64,000 bases of DNA, taken from the NCBI GenBank assembly GCA_029706075.1, contig JAINUG010000174.1:682001-746000 (forward strand), written 5' to 3'. This stretch comes from Aldrovandia affinis (Eukaryota > Chordata > Actinopteri > Notacanthiformes > Halosauridae). The notes below the pieces were generated by a model. It searched no databases. It was not told where the DNA came from and was given only the letters and a program-made list of their open reading frames with translations. The number at the start of each line of letters is the position of its first letter. Positions within the stretch are counted from its first letter, which is position 1. Made by a program: the position numbers and the translations under genes. This document shows positions 9,545 through 21,889 of the stretch, one piece after another.

Positions 9545-12500
9545 TAGGAAATATAAGAAGGGATTTTGGTTTGTCTATGGATTGTTCGTCGTAAAAAATT
9601 AGCGGATACGATTTTGTAATTGGACGTTAGAATACGACACTCGTTTTGTTTTGGTGTCCTTTGGTGTAAACTCCATGTGATTGGATATGCTCCCGTGTCA
9701 CCCTGATAACCCTTATGACTGCCAAAAGTACAGGTTTATGTTACAGCTCAGCTCTAGGTTAGTGTTTTTTTTTTCTTTCCAAATATTCTTCTCTACCTCA
9801 AGATTACATGGTGTGGCTTTTCTTTCATGTGCCTAAATCAAATCTTGAGTCTAAATCTGTAAAATGTATCAGCTTTTCCCCTAATTTTATAGCGGCAAAG
9901 CTGTCAATGTTGTTTGAAATATTTGTTTTCTGTATGACTTTTCAAAGGATTTCTTGAGGAGATATTTATCATATGTTACTCTCACGGGAATATCACATGT
10001 TCATAGGGCATGCCTCTTTGCAGAGGCATCTGCAGTATGTAAATCCGAATAGAGGAAATTGAACTTTGAAACTTGTTGTTCTATCAGCACACCTGCAATT
10101 TGAAGAATGTTCTGGAACATCTCATTCTACTTCCTGTCCCTCCGCTTGCCCTCAAAGTATCTCCTCACTTGCCATCTGCTCAAGGTTCCTATAGTCCCTA
10201 GAAATCTGTGATAATATTGTAATCCTGGACAGTCCTGTAAAGTGCTCAAATATCGCACAGACATTGAAATTTCACCACAAAGCCTGTCCTCTGTGTCTCT
10301 GGCTTACTTGCTTGCTTCTTTATGGCATTTAATATACACTTTCAATGTCAGTGTGTTGATAATTGACTAGCTGGTTGGTCCACAACCAAAAGTCAATGGC
10401 AACTGGCATTCTGTGGAGCCAAGAGCACCCACAAGCACATATGTGTACATACACAAAATACTATAGTAATGTAACTCTAAAAATACTCTGTATTACAAAC
10501 AGTGTAAATCTAAAAATAAAACCATTGCAACAATAAATAAATAAAATATAGTAATTTAAAATCGGTCATGAATCCTTCAAAAGTTTTTTAAAAGTCATGG
10601 AAAATATCAGTCTGAGTTGAATGATTTCCCTGGTGTCCTTGCCCTGTGGCCCTGTGTTAGGATTTCCCTCTTTTTTCCCCTCACAGGCCCCTATGACAAC
10701 TTAAATGTAAGGTGTATAGATTTAACTCCAGCCCTCTGCTGTCTTTAAAACAGAAAGGAATCATTTGTAACTAAACTCAGTGGGCAGCACATTTCAGGAA
10801 GCACTCAGCTATTTAATTAATTTTCAAATAATAATAATGTCATATGAACTCATGACTTATTTAAGAACTTGACTTTTGTTTGGCCGTTACTCAAGCATTC
10901 CGGGTATTCAACTAAACATTAACTTGGAAGAATCCAGAGTATCCAGTCTGAGAAGCAGAAGCAGTGTTCTGAGAGGCAGAATGAAAATAAAAGGGGAAAA
11001 ACACTGAGGGCAGGATATCTCTACAGAAATGTAATGATGATTTTATGTTGTTTTTTAAGAATTCTCGTCTTCACTTCTGCTGCTCAAATCTCAGAAAACA
11101 CAGGAATCTGTATGTTTAAGCACTAACCCTGCTGTCCAATTGTCACACCCATGTCCTTTAAATCATTCAGAATGTGACACTGTGAAATTTTCAGTGGAAT
11201 GCAGAAAGTCAAGGTTATGTTTCTGAAGGTCTGGGTAAACAGGTGCAAATTCCTCAATCATTGTAATATGGCAGACAAACTCAAAATATTTGTTTGAGAT
11301 TAACAATTTGTAGCTTCAATAGGTGGCTTAAACTATCATGTAAGAGGTCTTCGTGCTAATGAGAATTTATGTCTTTGATTGCTTTGATCTCCAGCCAGAC
11401 TTGAACAGGATTTCAAATGCCATGAAAATTGCCTCAAAGGTTCATTCACAGATTCTTCAGGACCCACTGCAGAGACTCAGATTCCACATACAACGCAGAC
11501 CCTCTCATCTGCCTGTGCATGCCCAGGATTACAGGGACACTGGAGAACAAAGTGGGTTGTGTGATTGAAAGCACCCATGTCATGGAACAAGTTCCTTTTG
11601 TGGGATGGGCCACCGTAGACATGCCGTGTAAGACATGTCTTACACCCATCTTCACTCTCTGTCTTTTTTTCTGTCACTCTCTCTCTATCCCTCTCTGTCT
11701 GTCGTACAATTGGAATGGCTAATAATATTGGACTGTATCCCCTCATAGTGGACCTCAGCTTAAAGATACATCATGGTGCAGTCCGTGTTGTAAAGGTTGA
11801 ATTTATTTTAGAAGAGCTGCACCACCCATCATATGAAATGCCTGACATTGATGAAGCACTGTATGGCTTAGAGAGGACATTTTTTTCACCACATTCCTTC
11901 TCTCGGTGTGGTGAAATGAGGGGGGATTGGGGGGGTGAGGTGCAGCTCAGATACCTTAAATTCTCGAAACAATGAAGAGAGGCGGTGACAGGCCGCCTGA
12001 CTCACAGCCGAGAGACGGAACCGACAGGTGAAGTGGTCCAACTGGTTTGTACCCGGGATGGAAAATGGATGGGTGAAACTAAAAGGAAGCCAGAGAGATA
12101 CCTTGCTCCTGCTGAACTATAAGCCCTTTTGACACTGCAGGATAAGGGCTTAATTACATCCAACGCGTGTTTTCTGGTCAGCCAAACTCGTTGACTGAAA
12201 GGTGAAACGCTCAGGAGTTAATGAGTGACCCGCAAGAGTTGCAACACATTTTATCCACCCTTTTATTCTGATGAAAAGGATCAGTGCTTTGTGCGGCATG
12301 TGTGGTATGATTGCAATTGTTTATTCTGTCTCCGTGTGTCAGGGTGAGGGAGGAGCTGTTCTGTAAACTTCAGCAAAATAATGAAGCCAGCGCTCATTGT
12401 GGGAAGAAAAAAAAACCCTGCAGCGTTGCTATTAACAACAATCATTGAAGGAGTTTGCAGGCAGGCACACACATGTCAGGTGGTTGCTGTAAACAGAGTC

Positions 12501-12900
12501 AGTAATGATGAGTCATAATCACCAAACCCAGGAGAGTTCTGATCACATCACCGACCCGCGCCCTGTGTCCTGTGACCTCTCTCCGTAGGCTTGAACCTGT
12601 CGTGACTGTCCTGGCACGTGCTTTAAAATAACTGCCATGGATTTCAGGGCCCTACGGCCTGAGCTGTAAATTGGTGACTATTTAAATGCTAAAGTAGCAT
12701 GGGGTAGCCATCTGGAGAGGGTTTCTATGATAACCTGCAAAACGGCTTGCATTTGTAAGATAATCTGCTTATTTTCTCTCCTCTTTGACCCTTGTGACTG
12801 CAGCTCCGGGTATGACCGGAATGTTTTTCCTCCCTGCATAGAAAAAGAGAGATGAAGCAATAATAAACACACTATCATCCCCCCCCCCCCCCAAATACGC
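9545..12900. other. Gene-free spacer between divergent CETN2 and ZNF185
   Basis: No supported gene was seen. The stretch is moderately AT-rich and has no long repeat I recognise. It has a short C run (about 12880-12891) just before the ZNF185 first exon. In human, NSDHL lies between CETN2 and ZNF185; I looked for its short-chain dehydrogenase motifs here and did not see them. Confidence 0.6.
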
Positions 12901-12959
12901 ACGCCCAGGGGTGGCGGAGCTTCCCTGACTGGCTGAGCTGGCTGTGCCGACGCCCGTTC

Positions 12960-13033
12960 TGTACCTGTTCAGTGTGGGAGACACCTGTCAGAGGGAGAGG
13001 ACTTTCACTCTGCTTTGAGCAGACAGTCTACAG
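12960..13033 (+). other. Probable noncoding first exon of ZNF185
   Basis: A good donor (TCTACAG then GTGAGTGC) ends at 13033. The next exon of the gene, at 15275-15332, starts after an ACACAG acceptor, carries 48 noncoding bases and then the start codon. The upstream edge of the first exon is a guess. No TATA box was seen. Confidence 0.4.
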
Positions 13034-14989
13034 GTGAGTGCTCCATAACCCTGCTTCTCTGCTACCTGCGTTGTGTTACTGGCTCGAGAAACAGGAGCTG
13101 GTGCTGTTCCATGTTCTCTCCATGTTAAGATGTGTGCGTTTTGTATGTTAGCCAGGGCTGAGTCTGATTTGGCTGGATTCAGGCAGTGTGGCGTTTGGGA
13201 GTGGAGATAAGGTTACAACGTTCTTTGATGCCAACATGTGTGCGCATGTTTGTTTATGGACTGTGGGTTTTGTATTTAAGATGAGATTTGTATGTCTCTC
13301 CCACTCATTGTATTCTCACTCAAAATATTTGCCTACATCAATCTTTTAGAGCACTCTGTCCTATCTGTTTGTCTCCGTATTTCTCTTTGTACTTGACCTG
13401 TCATGTCTGTTTGTAAGATTTTAAAACTTGCAGTTTAACCTGTCTGTGTGTGAGTAAGTCATTTCGGTACCCATTTGCAGTGTGTGTTATTCAGTTCCTC
13501 TGTTAATAGGCAATAGTTATTTTGAGCATGTTTGTGTACTGGATTGTGCTTATACATACAGTCACCATGCTACTTCCTCTTTCCTCATAGTTGTGAAGTT
13601 GTGATTCAGTCCCCTCTATAATTGTGAAGAAGCATTCCATGGGGATTATTACAAAGGCTAGGAAATATTCAAAAAGAATAGTTTGCATAGTTAATCCATG
13701 GTTCTCGACAGCTTTGCATGACACTTTGTTTTCACTTTAGCTGATAGTAGTCCTTAAAGAATTATACCATTTTTCACTGCTATAGTTGGGGGTGAGTAGA
13801 TATTGTCCTTGTCTTTTGGTTTATGGCACGTCAGTCGAAAGGCAAATGATGCAAATGACAAAAACCTGCTTTGGCCTTTAATATCAGATTCTGATGGATG
13901 GGTTATTGTTAATTTTATGGCAACAATGAATCATCTGAAGTGCACACTGCCTCCTATATTATCTAAAAAGTCTTTTTTCAAACGTATAACACTGAGCAGT
14001 AAACAAAACATACACTTTTTATTGAGGTAGACAGACTGTAAACAGGATTCTTTAGTATGTCAAAGGGCAGGCAGTATTAAGACATAACAAGCAACATGGT
14101 GGTCTGTGGCTGGAGCAGAGATCCACTGCAGGTTAGCTAATGTGGTGGTTCAGCATTGCCACCATGTAAACTTTACTTTAAGTCAAGCTGTACATTGAAG
14201 ACTCAGGGCAGATTATGACAGCATAATGATTACGCGCTGGCACCTCCACTACAAATGGTTTTTGACGGGATGCGTAGTGAAACATGCGTACCTTAATTGT
14301 TCTAAATGACCTTACCCTCCCAGCTCTGAGGGAGTGATTCACGTTTCATTCATGAATAGTATTTAACTCTCGAGAGGCTTATTTGAGCACTCCACGCCTC
14401 CTGCCCTTGCGGTTGCTTAAAGTTTGTAAGATGGAGGGAACTTGGCTCTGTCCCATTTGCATACTTGTGCGTGATTCCGTGCGCTCCGTGGGGCATGCAG
14501 TCAGAATGCGGCAGGACTGGATGTGCTGCTTGGTCCAGGAATGATGGACACATGTTATCCAGAGGGCGTCCCTGTCAGGCTGAAAGTCTGGGCGGTGGAG
14601 GTGCAGTCCTGTAAATTCTGCTACGCCAGCAGCTTCCTTCGTTTATTTTCTTCCTCTTCTTCATACATGTTTAGTACAGTATGAAAATGTTGCGTTTTTC
14701 TTGAATTGTGTTGACCATATCTCAACACAAATAAATAAAAACTGCAATCAGACTGGAATCTTGACTCCCCAAATCTATATTCTCTTCTCTCCTATCGCCA
14801 ACTAGGATTCATTGAACTTCCGTGATTTTGTTTGTTTAGTCTTTGCTTGCGGTTATAGCTATTTTACTTGTGGCTTGTTTCAAGTCATTACCTTCACTAT
14901 GGCTTGAATGTGATGTTTTTATTATACCATTATTTTATACGATGACATTTTTGTGCTCCTTGGGCCTCTCCAGTGATATAATTGCATAC

Positions 14990-15172
14990 ACCTTTTCCTT
15001 CCCAGTGTTACAGGTATGGTACACAGCTGCCTACAATGATGTCTATCACTGTATTACTGCACTGATCTCTTGCATGAACTATGATTGCTCCTACCATGTA
15101 TTTATGCACATCTTGTAAGTCGCTCTGGATAAGAGCGTCTGCTAAATGCTTAAAATGTAAAATGTAAAATTT
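14990..15172 (+). mobile_element. L2-type LINE 3' tail copy
   Basis: Matches the 3'UTR and tail of the 7694-8200 element (TGTTACAGGTATGGTACACA, then CTCTGGATAAGAGCGTCTGC) with scattered differences. It lies in ZNF185 intron 1, about 100 bases before the second exon. Confidence 0.75.
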
Positions 15173-15322
15173 AAATAAATAATCGGACATTTATACACAT
15201 AGATCCATATACTACTAAATCATGAGACTGGTCCACTGACTCCATCCACATGTCTGTCTGTCTGTGTCACACAGGTTCACCAATTGAGGAAATCCACACA
15301 GTAACAGAGACAGCCATTAAAA

Positions 15323-18300
15323 ATGTCAAAAGGTAAGTTTCAGGGATGTTTGAATAGCGTAGATCTCATTACTGGTCATAGCCAGGTGAAGACCATGTTT
15401 AAGCACTCAGAGGAGAGGAATTCACTGTGCCTAATCATAAAAGCAGAGGAGGTTGTGATGACCTATCCATTTTGTAAATTTTTGCCTTTACATTATCCAG
15501 GGTGATCTACATAGCTTGTGTTTTGCACATTATTTGTTTATACACCTGGGTATTTACAGAAGCCGTCCAGGTTAAGCAGCATGCTCTAGAATGCAACATA
15601 TATAGGATTCAAACCCGCAACTTATTCCCGAACCACTATGGAACACACTAGTTGGCCACAAAATGCTTGTCACAACATTAGATCAAAGGAAGCCCTTTGA
15701 ACAGCCCTGGTATAGTACTTTTGTTGTTCCCGTTCACATTCCTCTCTCAGAAACATGCCTGTCTCACACTCGCACACCTGTGACTCAATAAGTGGCTGGT
15801 AACAAAAGCAGGATGCATACATATTGAAAAGCGTATTCCTCACTAACCTGTAAAAGGAGATCCACCTGTTTTCTCTTCATTCTTTTCATTCATTACATTT
15901 TTCAACTTTGGACTTTCTAAAATATAATCAGTAATTGAGTGACTGAATGTGCAGTTCCCTCCAAAATGATTCATAGCCTTGATAAAGATGAGCAAGTAAG
16001 GCTGTATAAAATAAACAGGCAATCAATGAGCTATATTGTATGCTCAAAAAAATGAGAAATTATATTCTTTTATACTAATACAATTGCTCAGAGAAAAATA
16101 TTTTCTTTAACAAATCACTTGTTTTCTTTTACCAAGGCTCTGAATAATGTTGGAAGGTATGTGATGTTTTTAGATCACATACCAAAATGTGATGTTTAAG
16201 TTAGATCACAACAATATCCATAAATTGTTACTTGAACGTGTAGTTTTGTGTTGCTTTGTGTCAGTCCATCTTCTACATATGTCTGTGTGTGAGGCTAACG
16301 TTTTAGACGTTTTAGACTGCCTGACACATATAATGTTTGTGTGTTGGTTTGTGTGGGTATGTATCTTGTCAAGGTGGCGTGCATGTATGTGTGTATGAAT
16401 GTGTGTTCGTAGGTGTGTGTGTGTAAAATGCAATTCTTTGTTTTCAAGGGGGTGAAACAAGAAACAGAAACAATGTAAAACATAGATACCTCAACTTAAA
16501 GAAAGAAAAGTTTATCTTTAGTTTAAGAAGCAGGGATACTTTCTGGCTTTCTGGATCATATGGTATATGCGTATGTATCTAGTCGGTAATTCCAATCACT
16601 GTGTTGTTGTCAACTGGTGTGTGCCAGTGTGAGTTTGTGTGTGCTGGTGGGTGCTGGTGTTTGTCGGTGTGTGTGAGTTGATCTGTGTCAGTGTGTGTTG
16701 GTTTTGATGGTACCATGCCCCAGGGTCTCTGTGTGTCTGACGTGCTCTGTGTCTGTTACTTGCAGAGGGTGACAGGCAGTCTGTGTTAAGGACCGTAAAG
16801 GTTCGGACGGCGCTGAAGGGAGACAGCAGCTGGATACAGCGGCGTGCTGAGGCACAATTAGAGCAAGAGGAGAAACCATGGTAACTCAGCAAGCCGGGTG
16901 GACACATTCATGCTTAGAGAAAATCATTAGCCTTCAACATAATTAAGACACTAGAAACCATGGTAATACCAAGGTCAGGGAGATAGCAGGTGGGGTGGGA
17001 ATAGCAGTTGGATACAGCGCCATTTTGAGGCACAATCAGACCAAGATGAGAAACCATGGTAACTCAGCACTCAGGAAGACAGAAAGCTGGGTGGATACAT
17101 TTATGCTTTCTAGAAAATCATTAACCTTCAACATAATTAAGAGACTAGAAACCATGGTAATACCTGGGTCAGGGAGATATCAGGTGGGGTCGGAATATAG
17201 GACCTTAGAAGGCCTTTGATTATTTCGAGAAAATTATTAGCCCTCAGAATATTTTTCGATGCTTTGTTAAATGTGTTTTTCTACCATTCTGGTCATTTAC
17301 ACCACGGTCCTTCTGATGACATGCAATATATCTCTGTTCTCTGCTTTGAAGGTTATGTATTTGGGTAATACAGAAATGTACTAAAATAAGAAAATAAGAA
17401 AAGATTTATAGCTTGCATTTCACCTAATTAACTATTTCATGGGATACGTCTTTGAGATTGGACATAGTATGTAGAAATACGAGGTGGGTTGACACCATAA
17501 AGGGCTTTTAGAAGTCAGGGACTCTATATTTGAGCTGTATTGTATTATATAGATCTACGCCGCTACTTCTGCCGGCTTTGGATATAGCTGGTCTTATTTA
17601 AAGAAAATATTCAGTAATAAATAGACGTGTGTGCGCATTCAATCCCGCAAATGTGTCTGTGATGAGCAGTGGCTCTCTGCCTTCATCTCTCAGTCCACTC
17701 TCTCTCTCCCCGTTTCTGCAGGATTGCAGAGGCAAGAGCGACGAAAGTTAATGGAGCTTTCACAGAGTCCAGTCCAGTGTCCCCTCCTGCCAGCCCCGCC
17801 CCGCCCCAACATCTCCCGCTGCCACTTCAACAAGGTAAAGCCTACGGGTGACGCTGCCCTGTGAGAGGAGCAGAGTGCACCACCGCACCTTTCATGCACA
17901 CTGCTGTTAATCCCTCGCAGACCGTTGGTACTTTACAAACGTTTAGAGTCCCCAGGCAGAAGAAAGCTACCACAGTGCAATATAAAAACATAATTAGTAC
18001 TTTTAACCCAATTTTAACAACTCTCGTATTAACACAATCTGCAATACCGGTAAGGTTACGCAATACAGTATTAATAATAGTAATGATAATTGTGTAACAA
18101 CCATTACACCCATCTCTCACTCTTTCTCTCTCTCTCTCTCTCTTTCTCTCTCTTTTCTCGCTCTCGCTCTCTCTCACTCTCTCTCTTCTCAGCCCCAAAC
18201 CTGCATCTGGGGGTTACCTGATCAGGTAAGTCAGACAGATCTCAATCACAGAATGATGGATGATGTTATCCCATCGAAATCGGCTGCCTACAAATAACCA

Positions 18301-18653
18301 GAAAGTAATGGTATGCTTTGCTTTTTTGCTTTCTAGAGGAGTTTTCACAAAAACGGACACGAAGAAACCATCTGCGCCATCAGCATTCAATGGCTCCAGG
18401 TCAGCATTGAACATTAGTTTATGCTTACTGCTTTACTATGCTTTTCTATATGTCATTTTAATATGGTCAGGAAATGGTCATGGAAAGTTGGGTGGAGAAA
18501 AGTGCGAAAGTGCAGACCAGAGGCTTTGCACAATTCAGTCAGTTATCTTTCCTGATATTATTGAATCAGAGCCTCTCTCCTCTCTGCAGCCCCAGCACTG
18601 TTTTCATTCCCAAGAAGCCAAGTGACACATACAAGAGAATGTGAGTCATCTAA

Positions 18654-18710
<57 letters not shown>

Positions 18711-18809
18711 GTGTGTGTGTGTGTGTGTGTGTGTCTATGCATGCCCATGTGTATGTATTCTGTTTTCAGTTGTGTGTATGTATCAGTTGTGACCAGTGTG
18801 TGCGCTTAT

Positions 18810-18885
<76 letters not shown>

Positions 18886-20827
18886 TACCGGTCAAAAGTA
18901 TTAGAACACCACCATTTTCCAGTTTTTACTGAAATTTAAGCAGTTAAAGTCCAGTGAATAACCTGAAATGGTACAAAGGTAAGCGGTAAACTGCCAGAGG
19001 TTAAAAAAAGAAGTTTTGGTTACCAATAAATGGGGGTGTTCTAAAACTTTTGACCGGTAGTGTATATTTTATTGTGTATTGAGTATATGTGTCTCAGTTG
19101 AGTTGTGACCTGTGCATGTGTGTGTGTGTTCCAGAGCCCCTCACTCTGTGCGAACAGTTTCAGAAAGCCCCGCCACAGCTGAGACAACGCTGTCCCTAGA
19201 GGAACAAGACAAAAGGTGGGAGGAGATGCAGGAGAGTGATCTCAAACTCACACAGTCCACGAGAATGTGAATAAAACAGGGGTCAGGAACCCACCAGCAA
19301 CTCTGTGGTTTCCCCATGTTACACCTGGAAACAGCATGGGAAATAGCATAGATTAGCCTCGATTTCATCAGTATTTGGCCTTAACGTCAACTTATAGTGT
19401 TAGCTTTTTTTCCTCACAAACATGAAGGGAAAAATATTGGTGTTCTCTGAACTCACCAATCTGTGCTAATTACAAGCATTTCATTGTCAAAGTCAAAGTT
19501 AAGGACAAATGCTCATCGAATCTAGGTCATAGTTCATTACCCTGAACTGTGTGCACGTTGTGTGCTAATAATTTACAATTCAGGTCCATTAATATGCAAC
19601 CTATACATACCACATACTCAAAGTCTGCCTCAAACTGCTCAAACCTGTTTCGCTAAAGGGTGATGTACCCACAGAACGTAATTACTAAGAGGGAAAGACG
19701 TTTGAAAGAGCATTGAACCTGATGACTCCCTCCCTCTACTATACTTTCATTCTTTCTTTCTTCCTCTTTTGCTTCTGCATCAGGACGGAGGCGGCCAGCA
19801 GCATTCTCAGAACCTCTGGTGCCCGACAGAGATCTTACGTTCTCTCAGCAGCCAAGAAATATGAGTGAGTCTCCATTTACCTGGCTCTGTATGTGTGCGT
19901 GTACTTCTCTCTGTAAAGATCTCCTCCCCTCTCTTTTTACTCTCTGATGGCTGATTTGCAACCCTCACCACACCCCCACTCTCTCTCTCTCACTTTCTCT
20001 TTATTTCTTTCATAATAGATTGAGGCAAGATCCACAGGAACATGGCCCTTTATATTTTATTATAAAATGTTTATCACTATTGTGCTTTGCAGTGCTGTGA
20101 TGGTCTATTCGTTGAAAAGGGGCGATAAAGAGTAGATTTTTGATAACTGTGTGGACTTTGATTATGTGCTAAATGATATGCTCCCTTTGTTGTTACCTTC
20201 TTTAACGACTAAGTAAAGTGCTGGTGAAACTCTCTCTTCCCTGCCCTGAGTCTGACCTGTGTACATGTCTGCAACCTTCAGGTGCACAGACAAATCAGAC
20301 AGCCCACTTTCTCCCACAACCAAAAGCAGTCCATCTTTCATAGCTAAAAGGTACAGTGCTTATACAGTGCATCCGCAAGCAGTAGAAAAGCATGTACTTC
20401 GAACAATCATTGAATTAATCCAATCAATGAGTCAATGCAAAGTTGGACCAAATGTTGTACCGAAGAATCATTGAAATAATCATGTTGCTCAAACAGAAAT
20501 TCCTACTCTGCTGACGTCATTTGTTTTCTGTTACGTGTGCGTGTGTGCGTGTGACTGTGTAGGGTGGAGATTAACGATGATGAGGAGAGTACTCCCACTG
20601 ACAGTCCAGATGGCATCACCCTTCGTGTCCCCACCCCACAGGACACAGTTCCAGACCCCACACAGCAGTCCAGGTGAGAGTCTTTGTCTCTCTCTCTTTC
20701 CCTGTACGTCTTTCATGACTCATTCCGTTTCTACTCCCCCCAATGCTCATTTAGGCTTGAGAGAATTCACAATATATCACAATAGACATTAAAATGACCC
20801 TTATTTATACCTTGTGTGTGAGTGTGT

Positions 20828-20866
<39 letters not shown>

Positions 20867-21852
20867 GAGGCAAGTGTCGATGATGAGGCTGCCCGGACTA
20901 AAATTTCAAAGGCCACCAGAACCCCCTTCCCTTTACCTCCCTCCTTTTCTCCCTCATTCTCTCTCCATCTGGCTTTAACATGCTCCCTCTATCTGTTTTC
21001 CCTGTCGACTCTTTTGAGCAGTTTATACCCTCTCATATTTGTACTGTTACCACACTAGATTTGCTTGCCTCACGAACTTGTCTTACATGCATCCTCAGTT
21101 TCTGATTCTGTGTCTGGCTTTTAATTACCTGTCACTTTCCTCTTTCACTACCCCTCTCTTGCGTGGTCTTAATCGGATACGTGCAGGTAAAAAAAGAAAA
21201 AGAGATATTTTTTAACGTATTAACCGTTTGGGGGAGCACAGCTAACATTCTGCATTCGTTTCTTTCTCCGGCAGTCCCGTGGAAACGAAGGAATCAAGTC
21301 CTGCCCCAGATCTCTCTGTCCCAAACAGGTACAAATCTCTCACGGGGCTAATGCAACCAAGTATATTTTTCCCTCTTTCCCTCAGTCCCCTTCTGTCACT
21401 CCCTCCCTCTCCTTCAGTTAAACACTGCTCCTGATCATGATTCCTGTTCTTTCACAGCTCTGAAGACATAACGGCAGCACCAGATGAGGGAACAGGGACA
21501 GAGGCTAGTCCTGCCGTAGCCAGGTAGGAACCCACAGCGGTGTTAGCAGGTCATATTCAGAGGTGCCGGATGGTTTATCCTGGTAAAATGCAGTGTCACG
21601 CCCCATGGTCTGGTATTGAATCCTAACTGTGACAGTGCCAACAGTGGGCAGTTACCCCGTAGAAAGGTGCATAATTGGTGGAAGCCTAGCCCAAGAAGGG
21701 AGGGTATCGGTAGACTCCTCTGGTCGATCAGCCATCTTCAGTGTGTGCGCCAACTGTGTGTGAAGTGCACTGCTCTGACACGAGGATTGCGCAGCTCAGC
21801 TGGTGGGCTGCGGGACTAAAAGAAACCGTGACCAGCCACACGTGCTTCAGAG

Positions 21853-21889
<37 letters not shown>

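Noticed and set aside
9545-12900. NSDHL gene expected by human synteny
   Set aside because: No Rossmann GxxGxxG start or YxxxK exon could be found on either strand.
17722-17834. ZNF185 exon ending at the CAACAAG/GTAAAG donor
   Set aside because: It would put the next exon out of frame and lose the conserved GGYLIRGVFTK. The donor 13 bases further (ACGG/GTGACG) restores the frame and gives KAYGPKPASGGYLIRG.
18711-18932. 73-codon frame over GT and TA repeats (also similar ones at 27311, 35172, 41259)
   Set aside because: Translation of microsatellites only.
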